Source: Haloferax marisrubri
GTDB lineage: Archaea; Halobacteriota; Halobacteria; Halobacteriales; Haloferacaceae
Assembly (NCBI RefSeq): GCF_001469875.2
Contig: NZ_LOPW02000010.1
Location: 124,001-188,000, forward strand
DNA: 64,000 nt
Direction of reading: 5' to 3'
Part shown: in pieces, positions 35,763 through 46,665 of the stretch
Layout of the letters: each line of letters opens with the position of its first letter
Position numbering within the stretch: position 1 is the stretch's first letter
The notes under the pieces: generated by a model
What the model saw: only the letters and a program-made list of their open reading frames with translations
Told to the model about the DNA's origin: nothing
Databases searched by the model: none
Program-made: the position numbers and the translations under genes

Positions 35763-35942
35763 ATGACCGAACGCATCGCATCCGACGACCCGGCGGACGA
35801 CGCAGACGCCGACGACGTGGCCTTCGAGCACGCCTCGGCGGACGTCGCGCCGGAACTCTTCCCGGCGGAGCCAACGGTTGCCGACGCGGGTACCGGCGGA
35901 ATCCCCGGTCGGCAGGACAGCGACTCCGCCACTCGTTCCTGA
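35763..35942 (+). CDS. Small acidic protein downstream of nasD
   Basis: 59 residues beginning MTERIASDDPADDADADDVA. The ATG follows the nasD stop by two bases, so it is surely in the nasD transcript. The protein is very acidic, has no Cys or helix of membrane type, and ends GGIPGRQDSDSATRS. Not a family I recognise. It might assist nitrite reductase assembly or be a minor halophilic protein. Confidence 0.6.
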   Translation: MTERIASDDPADDADADDVAFEHASADVAPELFPAEPTVADAGTGGIPGRQDSDSATRS

Positions 35943-36072
35943 CGTTCCGAGACTCGGTGCCGTCGTCTCCACTTTCACCGTTTTCTCGGCGTTTTTCGAC
36001 CCGAAGAACAACTCGTTACGACGAATAGTGAGTTCTAAACTATTTATGGTGTTCGAACCCTGATGATGTGCC

Positions 36073-37206
36073 ATGCCAGAGCCAGTCATCGCGGCCGCGT
36101 ACCGCACGCCGTTCGGCAAGGCGGGCGGCGTGTTCGAAGACGTTCGAAGCGAGGACCTCTCGGTCACGCTCATCGACCACATCCTCGACGAACACGACGT
36201 CGACCCCGACGACGTGGAGGACCTGATGTGGGGCGTCGCCCAACAGCGCACCGAACAGGACAACAACGTCGCCCGCGTCATCGCCCTCCTGTCGGAGCTC
36301 GGCGAGGGGACGCCCGCGACGAGCATCAACCGCTGGTGCGCCTCCTCGATGCAGGCTATCATCTCCGCGTCCGACGCCATCGCCGCTGGCAACCGCGAGT
36401 GCATCGTCGCCGGCGGGGTCGAGAGCATGTCCCGCGTGCCGATGGACGGCGACTCCTACCAGCATCTCCATCCGGAACTGAGCGAGCAGTACAACATCTT
36501 CCAACTCCAGATGGGGATGACTGCCGAGAAGGTCGCAAACGAGCACGAGGTCTCCCGCGAGGCCCAAGACGAGTTCGCGTTCCGGAGCCACCAGCGCGCC
36601 GCCGAGGCGACCGACTCGGGTCGCTTCGACGACGAAATCGTCCCGGTCGAGACGGACGACGGCGTCGTCACCGAGGACGAGGGCATCCGCCGCGACACCT
36701 CGATGGAGATTCTCGGCGGTCTCGACCCCGCCTTCTCGGGCGACGGCTCCGTCACCGCCGGTAACTCCTCGCAGATAACCGACGGCGCGGCCGCCGTCCT
36801 CGTCACCAGCCGCGAGTTCGCCGACGAACACGGCCTCGACGTACTCGCCTCGGTCGGCACGAACAACGTCGCCGGCGTCGACCCCACGGTCATGGGCATC
36901 GGCCCGGTCCCGGCCACCCGCGGCCTCCTCGACCGCGCCGGCACCGACATCGACGACTACGGCCTCGTCGAAATCAACGAGGCGTTCGCCAGCCAGTGTG
37001 AGTACTCCCGCCGCGAACTCGGCATCGACGCGGACAAACTCAACGTCAACGGCGGCGCAATCGCGCTCGGCCACCCCCTCGGGGCGTCCGGGGCGCGCCT
37101 GCCGGTGACGCTCATCCACGAGATGCAGAAGCGCGACGTGGACCGCGGCCTCGCGTCGCTCTGCGTCGGCTTCGGTCAGGGCGCGGCAATCGAGTTCAGC
37201 AGGTAG
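36073..37206 (+). CDS. Thiolase (acetyl-CoA acetyltransferase family)
   Basis: 377 residues. NRWCASSMQAI with Cys89 nucleophile, NEAFASQ, GGAIALGHPLGASGAR with His334, and CVGFGQG with Cys364 complete the catalytic set. It condenses or cleaves acyl-CoA (acetoacetyl-CoA formation, or the last step of beta-oxidation). A TATA-like CTATTTATGG 27 bases before the ATG suggests a leaderless mRNA. The last ~7 codons and stop are part of a 94-bp tandem duplication that continues downstream. Direction and chain length of the reaction cannot be told. Confidence 0.93.
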   Translation: MPEPVIAAAYRTPFGKAGGVFEDVRSEDLSVTLIDHILDEHDVDPDDVEDLMWGVAQQRTEQDNNVARVIALLSELGEGTPATSINRWCASSMQAIISASDAIAAGNRECIVAGGVESMSRVPMDGDSYQHLHPELSEQYNIFQLQMGMTAEKVANEHEVSREAQDEFAFRSHQRAAEATDSGRFDDEIVPVETDDGVVTEDEGIRRDTSMEILGGLDPAFSGDGSVTAGNSSQITDGAAAVLVTSREFADEHGLDVLASVGTNNVAGVDPTVMGIGPVPATRGLLDRAGTDIDDYGLVEINEAFASQCEYSRRELGIDADKLNVNGGAIALGHPLGASGARLPVTLIHEMQKRDVDRGLASLCVGFGQGAAIEFSR

Positions 37207-37414
37207 GGCGAGAATTCGGCTGTTTTTTTGGTCCAGATTTTTGCCGAGCGAAGCGAGGGAAAAAGGTGGCAGTGGTGTGGCAATCGAGTTCAGCAGGTAG
37301 GGCGAGAATTCGGCTGTTTTTTTGGTCCAGATTTTTGCCGAGCGAAGCGAGGGAAAAAGGTGGCAGTGGTGTGGCAATCGAGTTCAGCAGGTAGAACGAG
37401 AATTCGGCTGTTTT
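37185..37414 (+). repeat. 94-bp tandem duplication spanning the thiolase 3' end
   Basis: Unit 1 at 37185-37278, unit 2 at 37279-37372, both nearly identical; a partial third unit of ~42 bases starts at 37373. Each unit begins GGCAATCGAGTTCAGCAGG, so the codons for AIEFSR and the stop are repeated. Each contains a T7 run (CTGTTTTTTTGG) and GAGCGAAGCGAG, so terminator-like features are tripled. Recent origin is implied by near identity. Confidence 0.93.
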
Positions 37415-37557
37415 TGTTTTAGTTTTCGAAGCGAAGTCGGTGAGACCGGGTGACGACGCGACGGTCGCCTCCCGCTCGTTTCTCCGCCGCTAACGCTCAC
37501 GAACATACGTGCGCCTTTCGTCACGTTCATACTCCGGAAGTCGAGAGTATCCCGGTG
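37207..37557. other. 351-base gap: repeats and terminators after the thiolase gene
   Basis: Apart from the repeat units, nothing coding is seen. T-runs at ~37222, ~37316 and ~37410 on the plus strand look like serial archaeal terminators. The right-hand half (37430-37557) holds the promoter of the small membrane protein. Confidence 0.6.
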
Positions 37558-37728
37558 ATGAACCTCACGACGACCGTACTGTCGGGGGCGTTCGCGGCGC
37601 TGGCGGCCGCCGGGGCCGCCTCCGCGGGGTTCGTTCCGAGGCCCGACCTCGGCGCGCCCGTCTGGTACGTCCTCGTCGCGCTCACCGTCGGCTACTGGGC
37701 GGTGTTCGTCCGCTGGGCGCGGCGCTGA
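37558..37728 (+). CDS. 56-residue membrane protein
   Basis: Starts MNLTTTVLSGAFAALAAAG; two helices (residues ~5-25 and VWYVLVALTVGYWAVFVRW at 36-53) with a short loop PRPDLGAP. Clean codon use, no known family. Convergent with the antiporter gene. Confidence 0.6.
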   Translation: MNLTTTVLSGAFAALAAAGAASAGFVPRPDLGAPVWYVLVALTVGYWAVFVRWARR

Positions 37729-37778
37729 CCTGTCGGGGACGACGCAAAAAACCGAAATTCAGCGGGCGGCGAGAGCCG

Positions 37779-39686
37779 CTATTCGGGGTTGACTAACTCT
37801 TCTGCGTCCCGGACGGCCTCGCGCTCGCCGATGATGGTGATGCGGTCGCCCTCTTGGAGCGTGTACTCCGCGTTGGGGACCGTCGTGTCGCCGTTCCGCG
37901 AGACGAGGGTGATGAGACAGCCGTCGGGCAGTTCGGGTCCGACCTCGCGGATGGTCCGACCGATGAGCCTCTCGGCGGTGACCTCGACCTCTTGGACGTC
38001 GCCGGAGCGACCGATTTCGCCCATCCAGTTCGACATCGACGGGCGCTCGATGTAGTTGTCGAGCGCCTGCGCCGTGGCGATGGTCGACGAGATGGTCCGG
38101 ACGCCGAGTTCTTCGAACGCCTCGACGTTGTCGGGGTTGTTCGCCCGCGCGAGGACGCTCTCGGGTTCGAACTTCGAGTTCGCCAACTGCGCGACGAGCA
38201 GGTTCACGTCGTCGTCGCCGGTCGCGGCGACCACGAACTTGGCGTTCGCGGCCCCCGCGGAGCGTAAGACGCTCGTGTCGGCTCCGTCGCCGTGATGGAC
38301 GGTAAAGCCCATGTTCCGGGCTGTCTGGACTACTTCTTGGTCCTCCTCGATGAGGACCACGTTCTCTCCGCGGTCTGCGAGGCGTTCGGCGAGCGCACGG
38401 CCCACCTTCCCGCCTCCGATGATGAGTACACGCATTGGGATGACGTCGAGGTATTCTGCGATTTGGCGAGCGAGGCCGGCCTCGAAGACGACGGTCGTCA
38501 GGATGACGAGGAACACCGTGCCGACGAGAATCGAGGCGCTCTGGTTCAGCGCGGCGGCCTGCTGGGCCATCCCTTCGGCCGCGAGCCGCGTCGCCTCCTC
38601 CTGCAGGGCGATAGCGAACAGCGAGGCCACGGACGCGGGGATGATACCGCGCGGGCCGACGAAGCTCATGAAGAGCTTCTCTTCTCTCGTGAAGCGGTCG
38701 CCGCGCGCCGAGACGAAGACCAAGAGCGGCCGAATCACGAGCGCGACGGCGGCGACGACGGCGAGGCCGCCGACGCCGAGGTTCAGGAGGTTCTGGAAGT
38801 CCAACAGCGCCGCGAGGGCGATGAAGACGAACGACAGCACGAGCAGCGTGATGTCGCCCTTGAACGCCGAAATCTCCTCTTCGTACGGCACGTCCGCGTT
38901 GCCGAGGAGGATGCCGGCGGTCGCCACCGCGGCGATGCCGGCCTCCGTGGCGACGTAGTCGGCGGCCGCGTAGGACACGAGCGCGCCGGCGAGGACGAGC
39001 AGGCGCGCGTTCTGCGGCGCGTTGCCCGGCGAGAGGTCGACGTACCGGAGGGCGTAGTACAGCGCCCCGGCGACGATTGCGCCCATGACGACACCGACGC
39101 CGAGGCGCTCGGCGAACAGGACCACGAGGGCGTCGGGGCTACTGACGCCTTCGAGGATGGCCTCGAAGATGACGATGGCGACGATAGCCGCCGTCACGTC
39201 GTTGACGATACCCTCCGTGTCGAGCGCCGCGCCGACTCGGTCGCGGACCGGGACGACTTCGAGAATCGGGGCGATGACCGTTGGCCCGGTCGCGACGAGG
39301 AGCGCGCCCACGAGGAACGACACCGGCCACGGCGCGCCGAGCGCGTAGTGGACGACGACGCCGGTCGCCACGAAGGAGATTATCGCCCCGACGGTGACGA
39401 GGCGGAACGTCGCGGCCGGCGCTTCCCGTAGCTTGTCGATTCGAAGGTGGAACGCGCCCTCGAAAACGATGATAGCGACCGAGAGACCGACGATGGCCTG
39501 TAGTGCGTTCCCGAACGAGTCGGGAGAGATGACGCCGAGGACCTCGGGGCCGAGCAGGATGCCCGACGCGATGAGGAACACGACGCTGGGGACCTGAAAC
39601 CGGTCCGAGAGCACCTGCGAGACCACGCCGATGCCGATTATCGCGGCGACGAGCGGGATGAGGTTGGCCCCTCCTGCTGTGGCCAC
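37779..39686 (-). CDS. Cation/proton antiporter (CPA family) with TrkA regulatory domain
   Basis: 635 residues. Residues ~5-400 hold 12-13 membrane helices with the CPA1 marks GALLVATGPTVIAPIL and DTEGIVNDVTAAIVAI. From 417 an RCK/TrkA-N domain (RVLIIGGGKVGRALAERL, HHGDGADTSVLRSAGA) and then a TrkA-C domain (VTAERLIGRTIREVGPELPDGCLI ... EGDRITIIGERE) follow. It likely trades sodium or potassium for protons with NAD-linked control. The start is a GTG with GGAGG eight bases upstream; an in-frame TAA precedes it directly, so no longer start is possible. Confidence 0.92.
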   Translation of the reverse strand: MATAGGANLIPLVAAIIGIGVVSQVLSDRFQVPSVVFLIASGILLGPEVLGVISPDSFGNALQAIVGLSVAIIVFEGAFHLRIDKLREAPAATFRLVTVGAIISFVATGVVVHYALGAPWPVSFLVGALLVATGPTVIAPILEVVPVRDRVGAALDTEGIVNDVTAAIVAIVIFEAILEGVSSPDALVVLFAERLGVGVVMGAIVAGALYYALRYVDLSPGNAPQNARLLVLAGALVSYAAADYVATEAGIAAVATAGILLGNADVPYEEEISAFKGDITLLVLSFVFIALAALLDFQNLLNLGVGGLAVVAAVALVIRPLLVFVSARGDRFTREEKLFMSFVGPRGIIPASVASLFAIALQEEATRLAAEGMAQQAAALNQSASILVGTVFLVILTTVVFEAGLARQIAEYLDVIPMRVLIIGGGKVGRALAERLADRGENVVLIEEDQEVVQTARNMGFTVHHGDGADTSVLRSAGAANAKFVVAATGDDDVNLLVAQLANSKFEPESVLARANNPDNVEAFEELGVRTISSTIATAQALDNYIERPSMSNWMGEIGRSGDVQEVEVTAERLIGRTIREVGPELPDGCLITLVSRNGDTTVPNAEYTLQEGDRITIIGEREAVRDAEELVNPE

Positions 39687-39704
39687 TTATATCGCCTCCA
39701 TTGA
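39687..39704 (-). promoter_or_regulatory. Leader with four-codon ORF and ribosome-binding site before the antiporter
   Basis: Minus strand ATGGAGGCGATATAAGTG: an ATG GAG GCG ATA TAA mini-frame directly followed in frame by the GTG start. GGAGG gives the Shine-Dalgarno match. A TATA-like GGACTTATC near 39729 would start transcription close to this ATG. Confidence 0.45.
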
Positions 39705-39815
39705 TTCGGTGCATGTGACGACGGAAGATAAGTCCACACATCTCGGGCGGTATTTCCGCGGACTTGGGGGGAGGTTCGGCGAAAAAACGGCTGGAGACGT
39801 TTCGGCTGTCGGATT

Positions 39816-41816
<2,001 letters not shown>

Positions 41817-41972
41817 GCTCTGTTAGTAATGATTCAACATTTAAAACTATGTACGTTCGGTCTGTTGAAAGCCCGCGGTACCGCGGGGAAACGCTGATTT
41901 CGAACCCGAGCGCGGCGCTTTTGGGTCGGCAGCGGTAGTGTCAGCGCGTCGCCCGGGCTGGTTGACTCGGTC

Positions 41973-42029
41973 GGGTTGGCCGGATTGACCGGATTGACCG
42001 AACTGGCCGAACTGACCGAACCCGCCGAC
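41973..42029. repeat. Short tandem repeat, about six 9-bp units
   Basis: GGTTGGCC, GGATTGACC twice, GAACTGGCC, GAACTGACC, GAACCCGCC: consensus GRAYTGRCC. It lies between the acyl-CoA synthetase promoter and the 3' end of the metallo-hydrolase gene, outside any gene. Confidence 0.7.
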
Positions 42030-42038
42030 CGACTCGCG

Positions 42039-42947
42039 TCACTCGTCGTCGCCGATGTAGTCGAGATAGCCGAGCACGCCGCGGGTGTTCAGGCGTTCTT
42101 CGTCGCGGGCCTTCCGCTCGCCCCACACCTCGTCCATCTGGGTGTGCTCGACGAAGTGGTCGATGACGGCCTCGTCGTCGCCGAGTTCGGCGCGCTTCTG
42201 TCGGATGGCCTCGACCCACTCCACGAGGACGCGCTTGTACGCCTCGGCGAGGTCGCCGTCGTAGGGTTTCGGGCCGAAGTGGCCGAAACAGACCGTCTCG
42301 GGGTCGATGTCCTCGATGGTCCGCACGTCGTCGAGCGCCTTCTGGAGGTGGAACTGCGAGGGCGGGGAGGTCTGTCGGAGCGTCCGCGACTTCGGCTCCC
42401 AGATGCCCAGCGCGTCGCCGACGAACAGCACGTCGTCGCCGTCGTCGTGGAACATCACCTGATGCGGCGCGTGGCCGGGCGCGTGGTGGACCGTGAGCGT
42501 CCGGTCGCCGAGGTCGATTTCGTCGCCGTCGGTGAGGCTCTCGACGCGGTCCTCGTCGATTGGGCGCGGTTCGTCGTAGAACTGCCATTGGTCTTCGACG
42601 GCCGCCTTCGTGCCCTCGATGAGCCGCGACGGGTCCACGAGGTGCGGCGCGCCGATTTCGTGGGTCATGACGGTCGCGTCCGGGTAGCGCTCGGCGAGGT
42701 AACCCGCGCCGCCCGCGTGGTCGAGGTGGACGTGCGTCGGCAGGATGTACGCGAGGTCGTCGACGCCGACCTCGTCGAGCATCCCGAAGACGTGCTCTCT
42801 ATCGGCGGCGATGCCGGTGTCGATGAGCGCGGGTTTCTCGGCGTCGACGAGGTAGACCGAGCCGTACTTCTCCACCTCGTACATGCCGCTGTCGACGTAG
42901 TAGAGGTCCGTACTGTCCGGGACGGGTTCGACGTCGCCAATAGCCAT
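42039..42947 (-). CDS. Metallo-beta-lactamase-fold hydrolase
   Basis: 302 residues. THVHLDHAGG at 71-80 binds two metals, with VHHAPGHAPHQVMF, FVGDALGIW and CFGHFGPKPYDG giving the remaining His and Asp. Resembles the glyoxalase II or quorum-lactonase branch; the last ~90 residues are a helical tail (VEWVEAIRQKRAELG). Substrate unknown. Cytoplasmic, no signal. Confidence 0.87.
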   Translation of the reverse strand: MAIGDVEPVPDSTDLYYVDSGMYEVEKYGSVYLVDAEKPALIDTGIAADREHVFGMLDEVGVDDLAYILPTHVHLDHAGGAGYLAERYPDATVMTHEIGAPHLVDPSRLIEGTKAAVEDQWQFYDEPRPIDEDRVESLTDGDEIDLGDRTLTVHHAPGHAPHQVMFHDDGDDVLFVGDALGIWEPKSRTLRQTSPPSQFHLQKALDDVRTIEDIDPETVCFGHFGPKPYDGDLAEAYKRVLVEWVEAIRQKRAELGDDEAVIDHFVEHTQMDEVWGERKARDEERLNTRGVLGYLDYIGDDE

Positions 42948-43030
42948 AGTTGACGGCCGTCTCCGGGCAAGAAAAGCGTTCGGTCGGCCGACCCCCCACG
43001 TTGATTATGGGCGACCGCAAAGCCGTCTCC

Positions 43031-43291
43031 ATGTCCGAACAGGGTGGTGACCCGCTCCCGGACGTCGACATCTCGGACGTCTCGCCGATGGCGTGGCGAC
43101 TGCTCAGAGTCGCCGCCGGCTACAACCAGCGGGCCGTCGAGCGCGCCGTCGACGACCTCATGCAGGCGCACATCTCCATGCTCGAATCCGGGAGCCGCGG
43201 CCTCTCGCGGTCGCGCCGCCGCGCCCTGCTCTCGCTGTACGCCGCGGAACTCGACGACGAACAGGTCCGCACGCTCGTCGACCACTTTTAA
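43031..43291 (+). CDS. XRE-like helix-turn-helix protein
   Basis: 86 residues. MAWRLLRVAAGYNQRAVERAVDDLMQAHISMLESGSRGLSRSRRRALLSLYAAEL fits the XRE/Cro helix pattern (RxxxGYxQ...ISxxESGxRxxS). An upstream ATG at 43007 is in frame, but a TATA-like TTGATTA at ~43001 would set a leaderless start at 43031. Divergent from the metallo-hydrolase, which it might regulate. DNA target unknown. Confidence 0.72.
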   Translation: MSEQGGDPLPDVDISDVSPMAWRLLRVAAGYNQRAVERAVDDLMQAHISMLESGSRGLSRSRRRALLSLYAAELDDEQVRTLVDHF

Positions 43292-43431
43292 ATCGCGTCG
43301 AGACGCGACGCGAAATCTCGCTTCTGTCTGCCGATTTCGACGGGAGGACGGCTGTCGACACCGATATACCGCCATTCGCTACCGTATTGAAAATAATTAA
43401 GTAAGACTATCGTTAGAGATCGCGTGTATCA

Positions 43432-45000
43432 ATGATACGCGGTGTTACAAAGACTGCTCGCGGACGATTCGCCGTCTTCACGCTCGCCCTCGTCGCGTCT
43501 CTCGCGCTGGCCTTCGGGCCGTCGCTTGAGGGGCTTTCGACGCGGGGTCAGTACGCATTAGCGACGATGGTGTTCGCCGGCATCCTCTGGGTGTCCGGCG
43601 CGCTTCCCCTCGCGGTGACGGCGCTGTCGATACCGGTGTTGCTCACGGCCTACGGCGTCTACGGCGATATCGACCCGGCGCTCGCCGGCTTCGCCGACCA
43701 CCTCATCTTCCTCTTCATCGCCGGCTTCATGCTGGCGAACGCGCTCCAGAAGTACAACATCGACCGCCGCATCGCGCTGTGGCTCATGGCCGTCATGGGG
43801 TCGTCGCCGCGGCGGCTCATCCTCGCTATCATGCTCGCCACGGCGTTCCTGTCGATGTGGGTCTCGAACACCGCCACGACGGCGATGATGACGCCCATCG
43901 CGCTCGGCGTCCTCGCGCAGGTGCTCGGCCGCGAGGAGGTCTACGAGGCCGACGCCGACGAGGGAACGTTCTCGAACATGCAGATAGCGACCCTTCTCGG
44001 CACCGCCTACGCCGCGAGCGTCGGCGGGGTCGGCACCCTCATCGGCACGCCACCGAACGCGGTCGTCGCCACTCAACTCAACGCGCTCCTCGGCTACGAC
44101 ATCGGCTTCGCCGAGTGGCTCCTCGTCGGACTCCCAATCGTCGCTATCACCCTTCCCATCGTCTGGTACCTCCTCACGTTCCGCTTCTTCCCGCCCGAGG
44201 TCGACGACGTGGAGGGCGCTCGCGAACAGGCGCGCGAGTACCTCGCCGACGAGGGCGCGCTCTCGACCCGCGGCCGTCGTGTCGCGTACATCTTCGCCGC
44301 CACGGCCGGGCTGTGGGTGCTCGGCGGCCTCGACCTCGCGTTCGAGGGCGTCCTCTCGGACCCGGTGTTCAACACCCTGTTCGGCACCGGCGAGGGCATG
44401 ACGCTCCTCGGCGTCGAGGGCCATCAGGGTCTCCTGTACTACGTGATGGTCGGGATGGTCTCCATCCCGGCGCTCGTCCTCGCGGACACCATGGAGTGGG
44501 ACGAGCTCGTCGACATCGACTGGGGGACGATTCTCCTCTTCGGCGGCGGCATCTCGCTGGCCGACGCGTTCGCCTCCACGGGCGCGACCCGGTGGCTCGC
44601 CGAGGCCGTCTTCGGTTCCTTGACCGGCGCGCCCATCATCCTCGTCGTCGGCGCTATCGTGCTCCTCGTCATCTTCCTCACGGAGATGACCTCGAACACC
44701 GCGACGGCGACCATCATCGTCCCCGTGCTCATCGGCATCGGGAGCGTCTTCGCGGCGACGCTCGGACTCACCGAGGTCTCCGCGGCCGTGTTCCTCGCGG
44801 TCAGCGGGGCCATCGCGGCCTCGTTCGCCTTCGCGTTGCCGGTGGCGACGCCCCCGAACGCCATCGTCTTCGGGAGCGGCCACATCAAGCAGTCTCACAT
44901 GATGCGGGCCGGGACCGTCCTCAACGTCGTGATGACCGGCGTGCTAACCATCCTCATCTGGTTCCTCTTCCAGTTCGTCTGGCCGGCGTTCCTCTGGTAA
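43432..45000 (+). CDS. SLC13/DASS-type anion:sodium symporter
   Basis: 522 residues with about 11-12 membrane helices. The two repeat motifs SMWVSNTATTAMM and TEMTSNTATATIIVP are the SNT signatures that bind sodium and substrate carboxylate; GGVGTLIGTPPN and GVATPPN-like VATPPNAIVFGSG are the associated hairpin loops. It would import dicarboxylates, sulphate or similar anions with sodium. Own promoter with AAATAATTAAG. A 15-residue basic start precedes the first helix. Confidence 0.9.
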   Translation: MIRGVTKTARGRFAVFTLALVASLALAFGPSLEGLSTRGQYALATMVFAGILWVSGALPLAVTALSIPVLLTAYGVYGDIDPALAGFADHLIFLFIAGFMLANALQKYNIDRRIALWLMAVMGSSPRRLILAIMLATAFLSMWVSNTATTAMMTPIALGVLAQVLGREEVYEADADEGTFSNMQIATLLGTAYAASVGGVGTLIGTPPNAVVATQLNALLGYDIGFAEWLLVGLPIVAITLPIVWYLLTFRFFPPEVDDVEGAREQAREYLADEGALSTRGRRVAYIFAATAGLWVLGGLDLAFEGVLSDPVFNTLFGTGEGMTLLGVEGHQGLLYYVMVGMVSIPALVLADTMEWDELVDIDWGTILLFGGGISLADAFASTGATRWLAEAVFGSLTGAPIILVVGAIVLLVIFLTEMTSNTATATIIVPVLIGIGSVFAATLGLTEVSAAVFLAVSGAIAASFAFALPVATPPNAIVFGSGHIKQSHMMRAGTVLNVVMTGVLTILIWFLFQFVWPAFLW

Positions 45001-45177
45001 TCGGTCCGTCGGCTTCCGACCGCCGCGGCCGCTCTCACCGCGGATTCGCGGCGCTCTTTCGACGCGGATTTGCCGCGTTCTTTCGACGCCGTTTCGTCGC
45101 GTTCGGTCGCCGCGTTCTCGCCCCCGACCCTCGGCGATGCGATACGATTTTCCCGCCCGCCCGGAAATCATAGCCCA

Positions 45178-46563
45178 ATGATTGACAGGCAACTGCTCCG
45201 CGACGAACCGGAGCGAGTTCGCGACGCGCTCGCCGCCCGTAACATGGAGGACGTGGACATCGACCGCGTCCTCGACGTGTACGACGAGTGGCGCTCGCTG
45301 AAGGCCGAAGGCGACGACCTCCGCCACGAGCGCAACGAGGTCAGCCAGAAGATCGGCCAGCTGAAACAGGAGGGCAAAGACGAGGAGGCACAGGAGGCCA
45401 TCGACCGCTCGGGCGAACTCAAGACGGAGCTACAGGAGCTCGAAGCCCGCGCCGACGAACTCGAAGCGGAACTCGACGAGGCGCTCATGGAACTGCCGAA
45501 CCTCCCCCACGAGTCGGTCCCCGTCGGGGCCGACGAGGCCGACAACGAGGAGGTCAGCCGCGTCGGCTTCGACGACCTGCGCGACCTCCCCGACGAGGTG
45601 ACGCCGCACTACGACCTCGGCGAGGAACTCGACATCATCGACGAGGGCCGCGCGGCCAAGACCACCGGCTCGGGCTTCTACTTCCTGAAGGGACAGGGCG
45701 CGATGCTCGAACACGCGCTCGTGCAGTTCATGCTCGACGTGCACCGCGAACAGGAGTACGTCGACCTGTTCCCGCCGATTCCGGTCAAGACCACCTCGAT
45801 GGAGGGCACCGGTCAGCTCCCGAAGTTCGCGGAAGACGCCTACCGCATCGGCGGTTCGGAGACCGAGGGCTACGAGGACGACGACCTGTGGCTCTGTCCC
45901 ACCGCCGAGGTCCCGGTCACGAACATGTACCGCGACGAGATTCTGCTGAAGGACGACCTCCCGCTGAAGCACCAGGCGTACACGCCGAACTTCCGGCGCG
46001 AGGCGGGCGAACACGGCACCGAGACCCGCGGCATCGTCCGCGTCCACCAGTTCAACAAGGTCGAACTCGTCAACTTCGTCGAGCCCGAGGAGTCGTACGA
46101 CCGGCTCGAAGCCCTCGTCGACGAGGCCGCCGAAGTGCTCGAACGGCTCGGCCTGCCGTACCGCGTCCTCTCGCTTTGCACCGGCGACCTCACCTTCGCG
46201 TCGGCGAAGACCTACGACCTCGAAGTGTGGGCCCCGGGCACGGAGTCCGAGGACAGCCCCGAGGACCTCGGCGGCCGCTGGCTCGAGGTCTCGTCGGCCT
46301 CGAACTTCGAGGACTTCCAGGCGCGCCGTGCCGGCCTCCGCTACCGCCCCGAGCGCCACGAGTCGGCCGAGTACCTCCACACGCTCAACGCGTCGGGCAC
46401 GGCCGTCGGCCGCGTCATGGTCGCGCTGCTCGAATACTACCAGAACGAGGACGGCACGGTCGACGTGCCCGAACCGCTCCAGCCCTACATGGGCGGCCTC
46501 GAAGTCATCGAGGGCCACGAGCCCGTCGGCGAGGCCGCCGTCGGTGCCGGCAAGAAGGACTGA
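45178..46563 (+). CDS. serS: Seryl-tRNA synthetase
   Basis: 461 residues. The N-terminal arm is a long coiled coil (~28-110) that grips the tRNA variable loop. Class II motif 2 is FRREAGEHGTETRGIVRVHQFNKVE and motif 3 is GLRYRPERHESAEYLHTLNASGTAVGR, with VSSASNFEDFQARR before it. It is the common bacterial-like SerRS, not the rare methanogenic form. A long TTCTC repeat follows 27 bases after the stop. Confidence 0.97.
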   Translation: MIDRQLLRDEPERVRDALAARNMEDVDIDRVLDVYDEWRSLKAEGDDLRHERNEVSQKIGQLKQEGKDEEAQEAIDRSGELKTELQELEARADELEAELDEALMELPNLPHESVPVGADEADNEEVSRVGFDDLRDLPDEVTPHYDLGEELDIIDEGRAAKTTGSGFYFLKGQGAMLEHALVQFMLDVHREQEYVDLFPPIPVKTTSMEGTGQLPKFAEDAYRIGGSETEGYEDDDLWLCPTAEVPVTNMYRDEILLKDDLPLKHQAYTPNFRREAGEHGTETRGIVRVHQFNKVELVNFVEPEESYDRLEALVDEAAEVLERLGLPYRVLSLCTGDLTFASAKTYDLEVWAPGTESEDSPEDLGGRWLEVSSASNFEDFQARRAGLRYRPERHESAEYLHTLNASGTAVGRVMVALLEYYQNEDGTVDVPEPLQPYMGGLEVIEGHEPVGEAAVGAGKKD

Positions 46564-46590
46564 GCGACTGACATACGCCGCGACTGCGAG

Positions 46591-46646
46591 TTTCTCTTCT
46601 CTTCTCTTCTCTTCTCTTCTCTTCTCTTCTCCCCTCTCTCCCGTTT
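46591..46646 (+). repeat. TTCTC pentanucleotide microsatellite and pyrimidine tract
   Basis: About eight TTCTC units (46591-46631), then a further run of C and T to ~46646. Pure pyrimidine on the plus strand. It lies between serS and the convergent NTF2-like gene and may end serS transcripts. Confidence 0.9.
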
Positions 46647-46665
46647 TCCCCGGCGACGCACGCCG

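Noticed and set aside
37185-37414. CRISPR array at the 94-bp repeats
   Set aside because: Units are contiguous with no unique spacers and include coding sequence of the thiolase.
38292-39431. Plus-strand frame of 379 codons across the antiporter gene
   Set aside because: Glu/Arg/Asp-rich shadow of a membrane protein on the other strand.
43558-44898. Long minus-strand frame across the SLC13-type gene
   Set aside because: Composed almost only of charged residues; opposite strand has clear SNT motifs.
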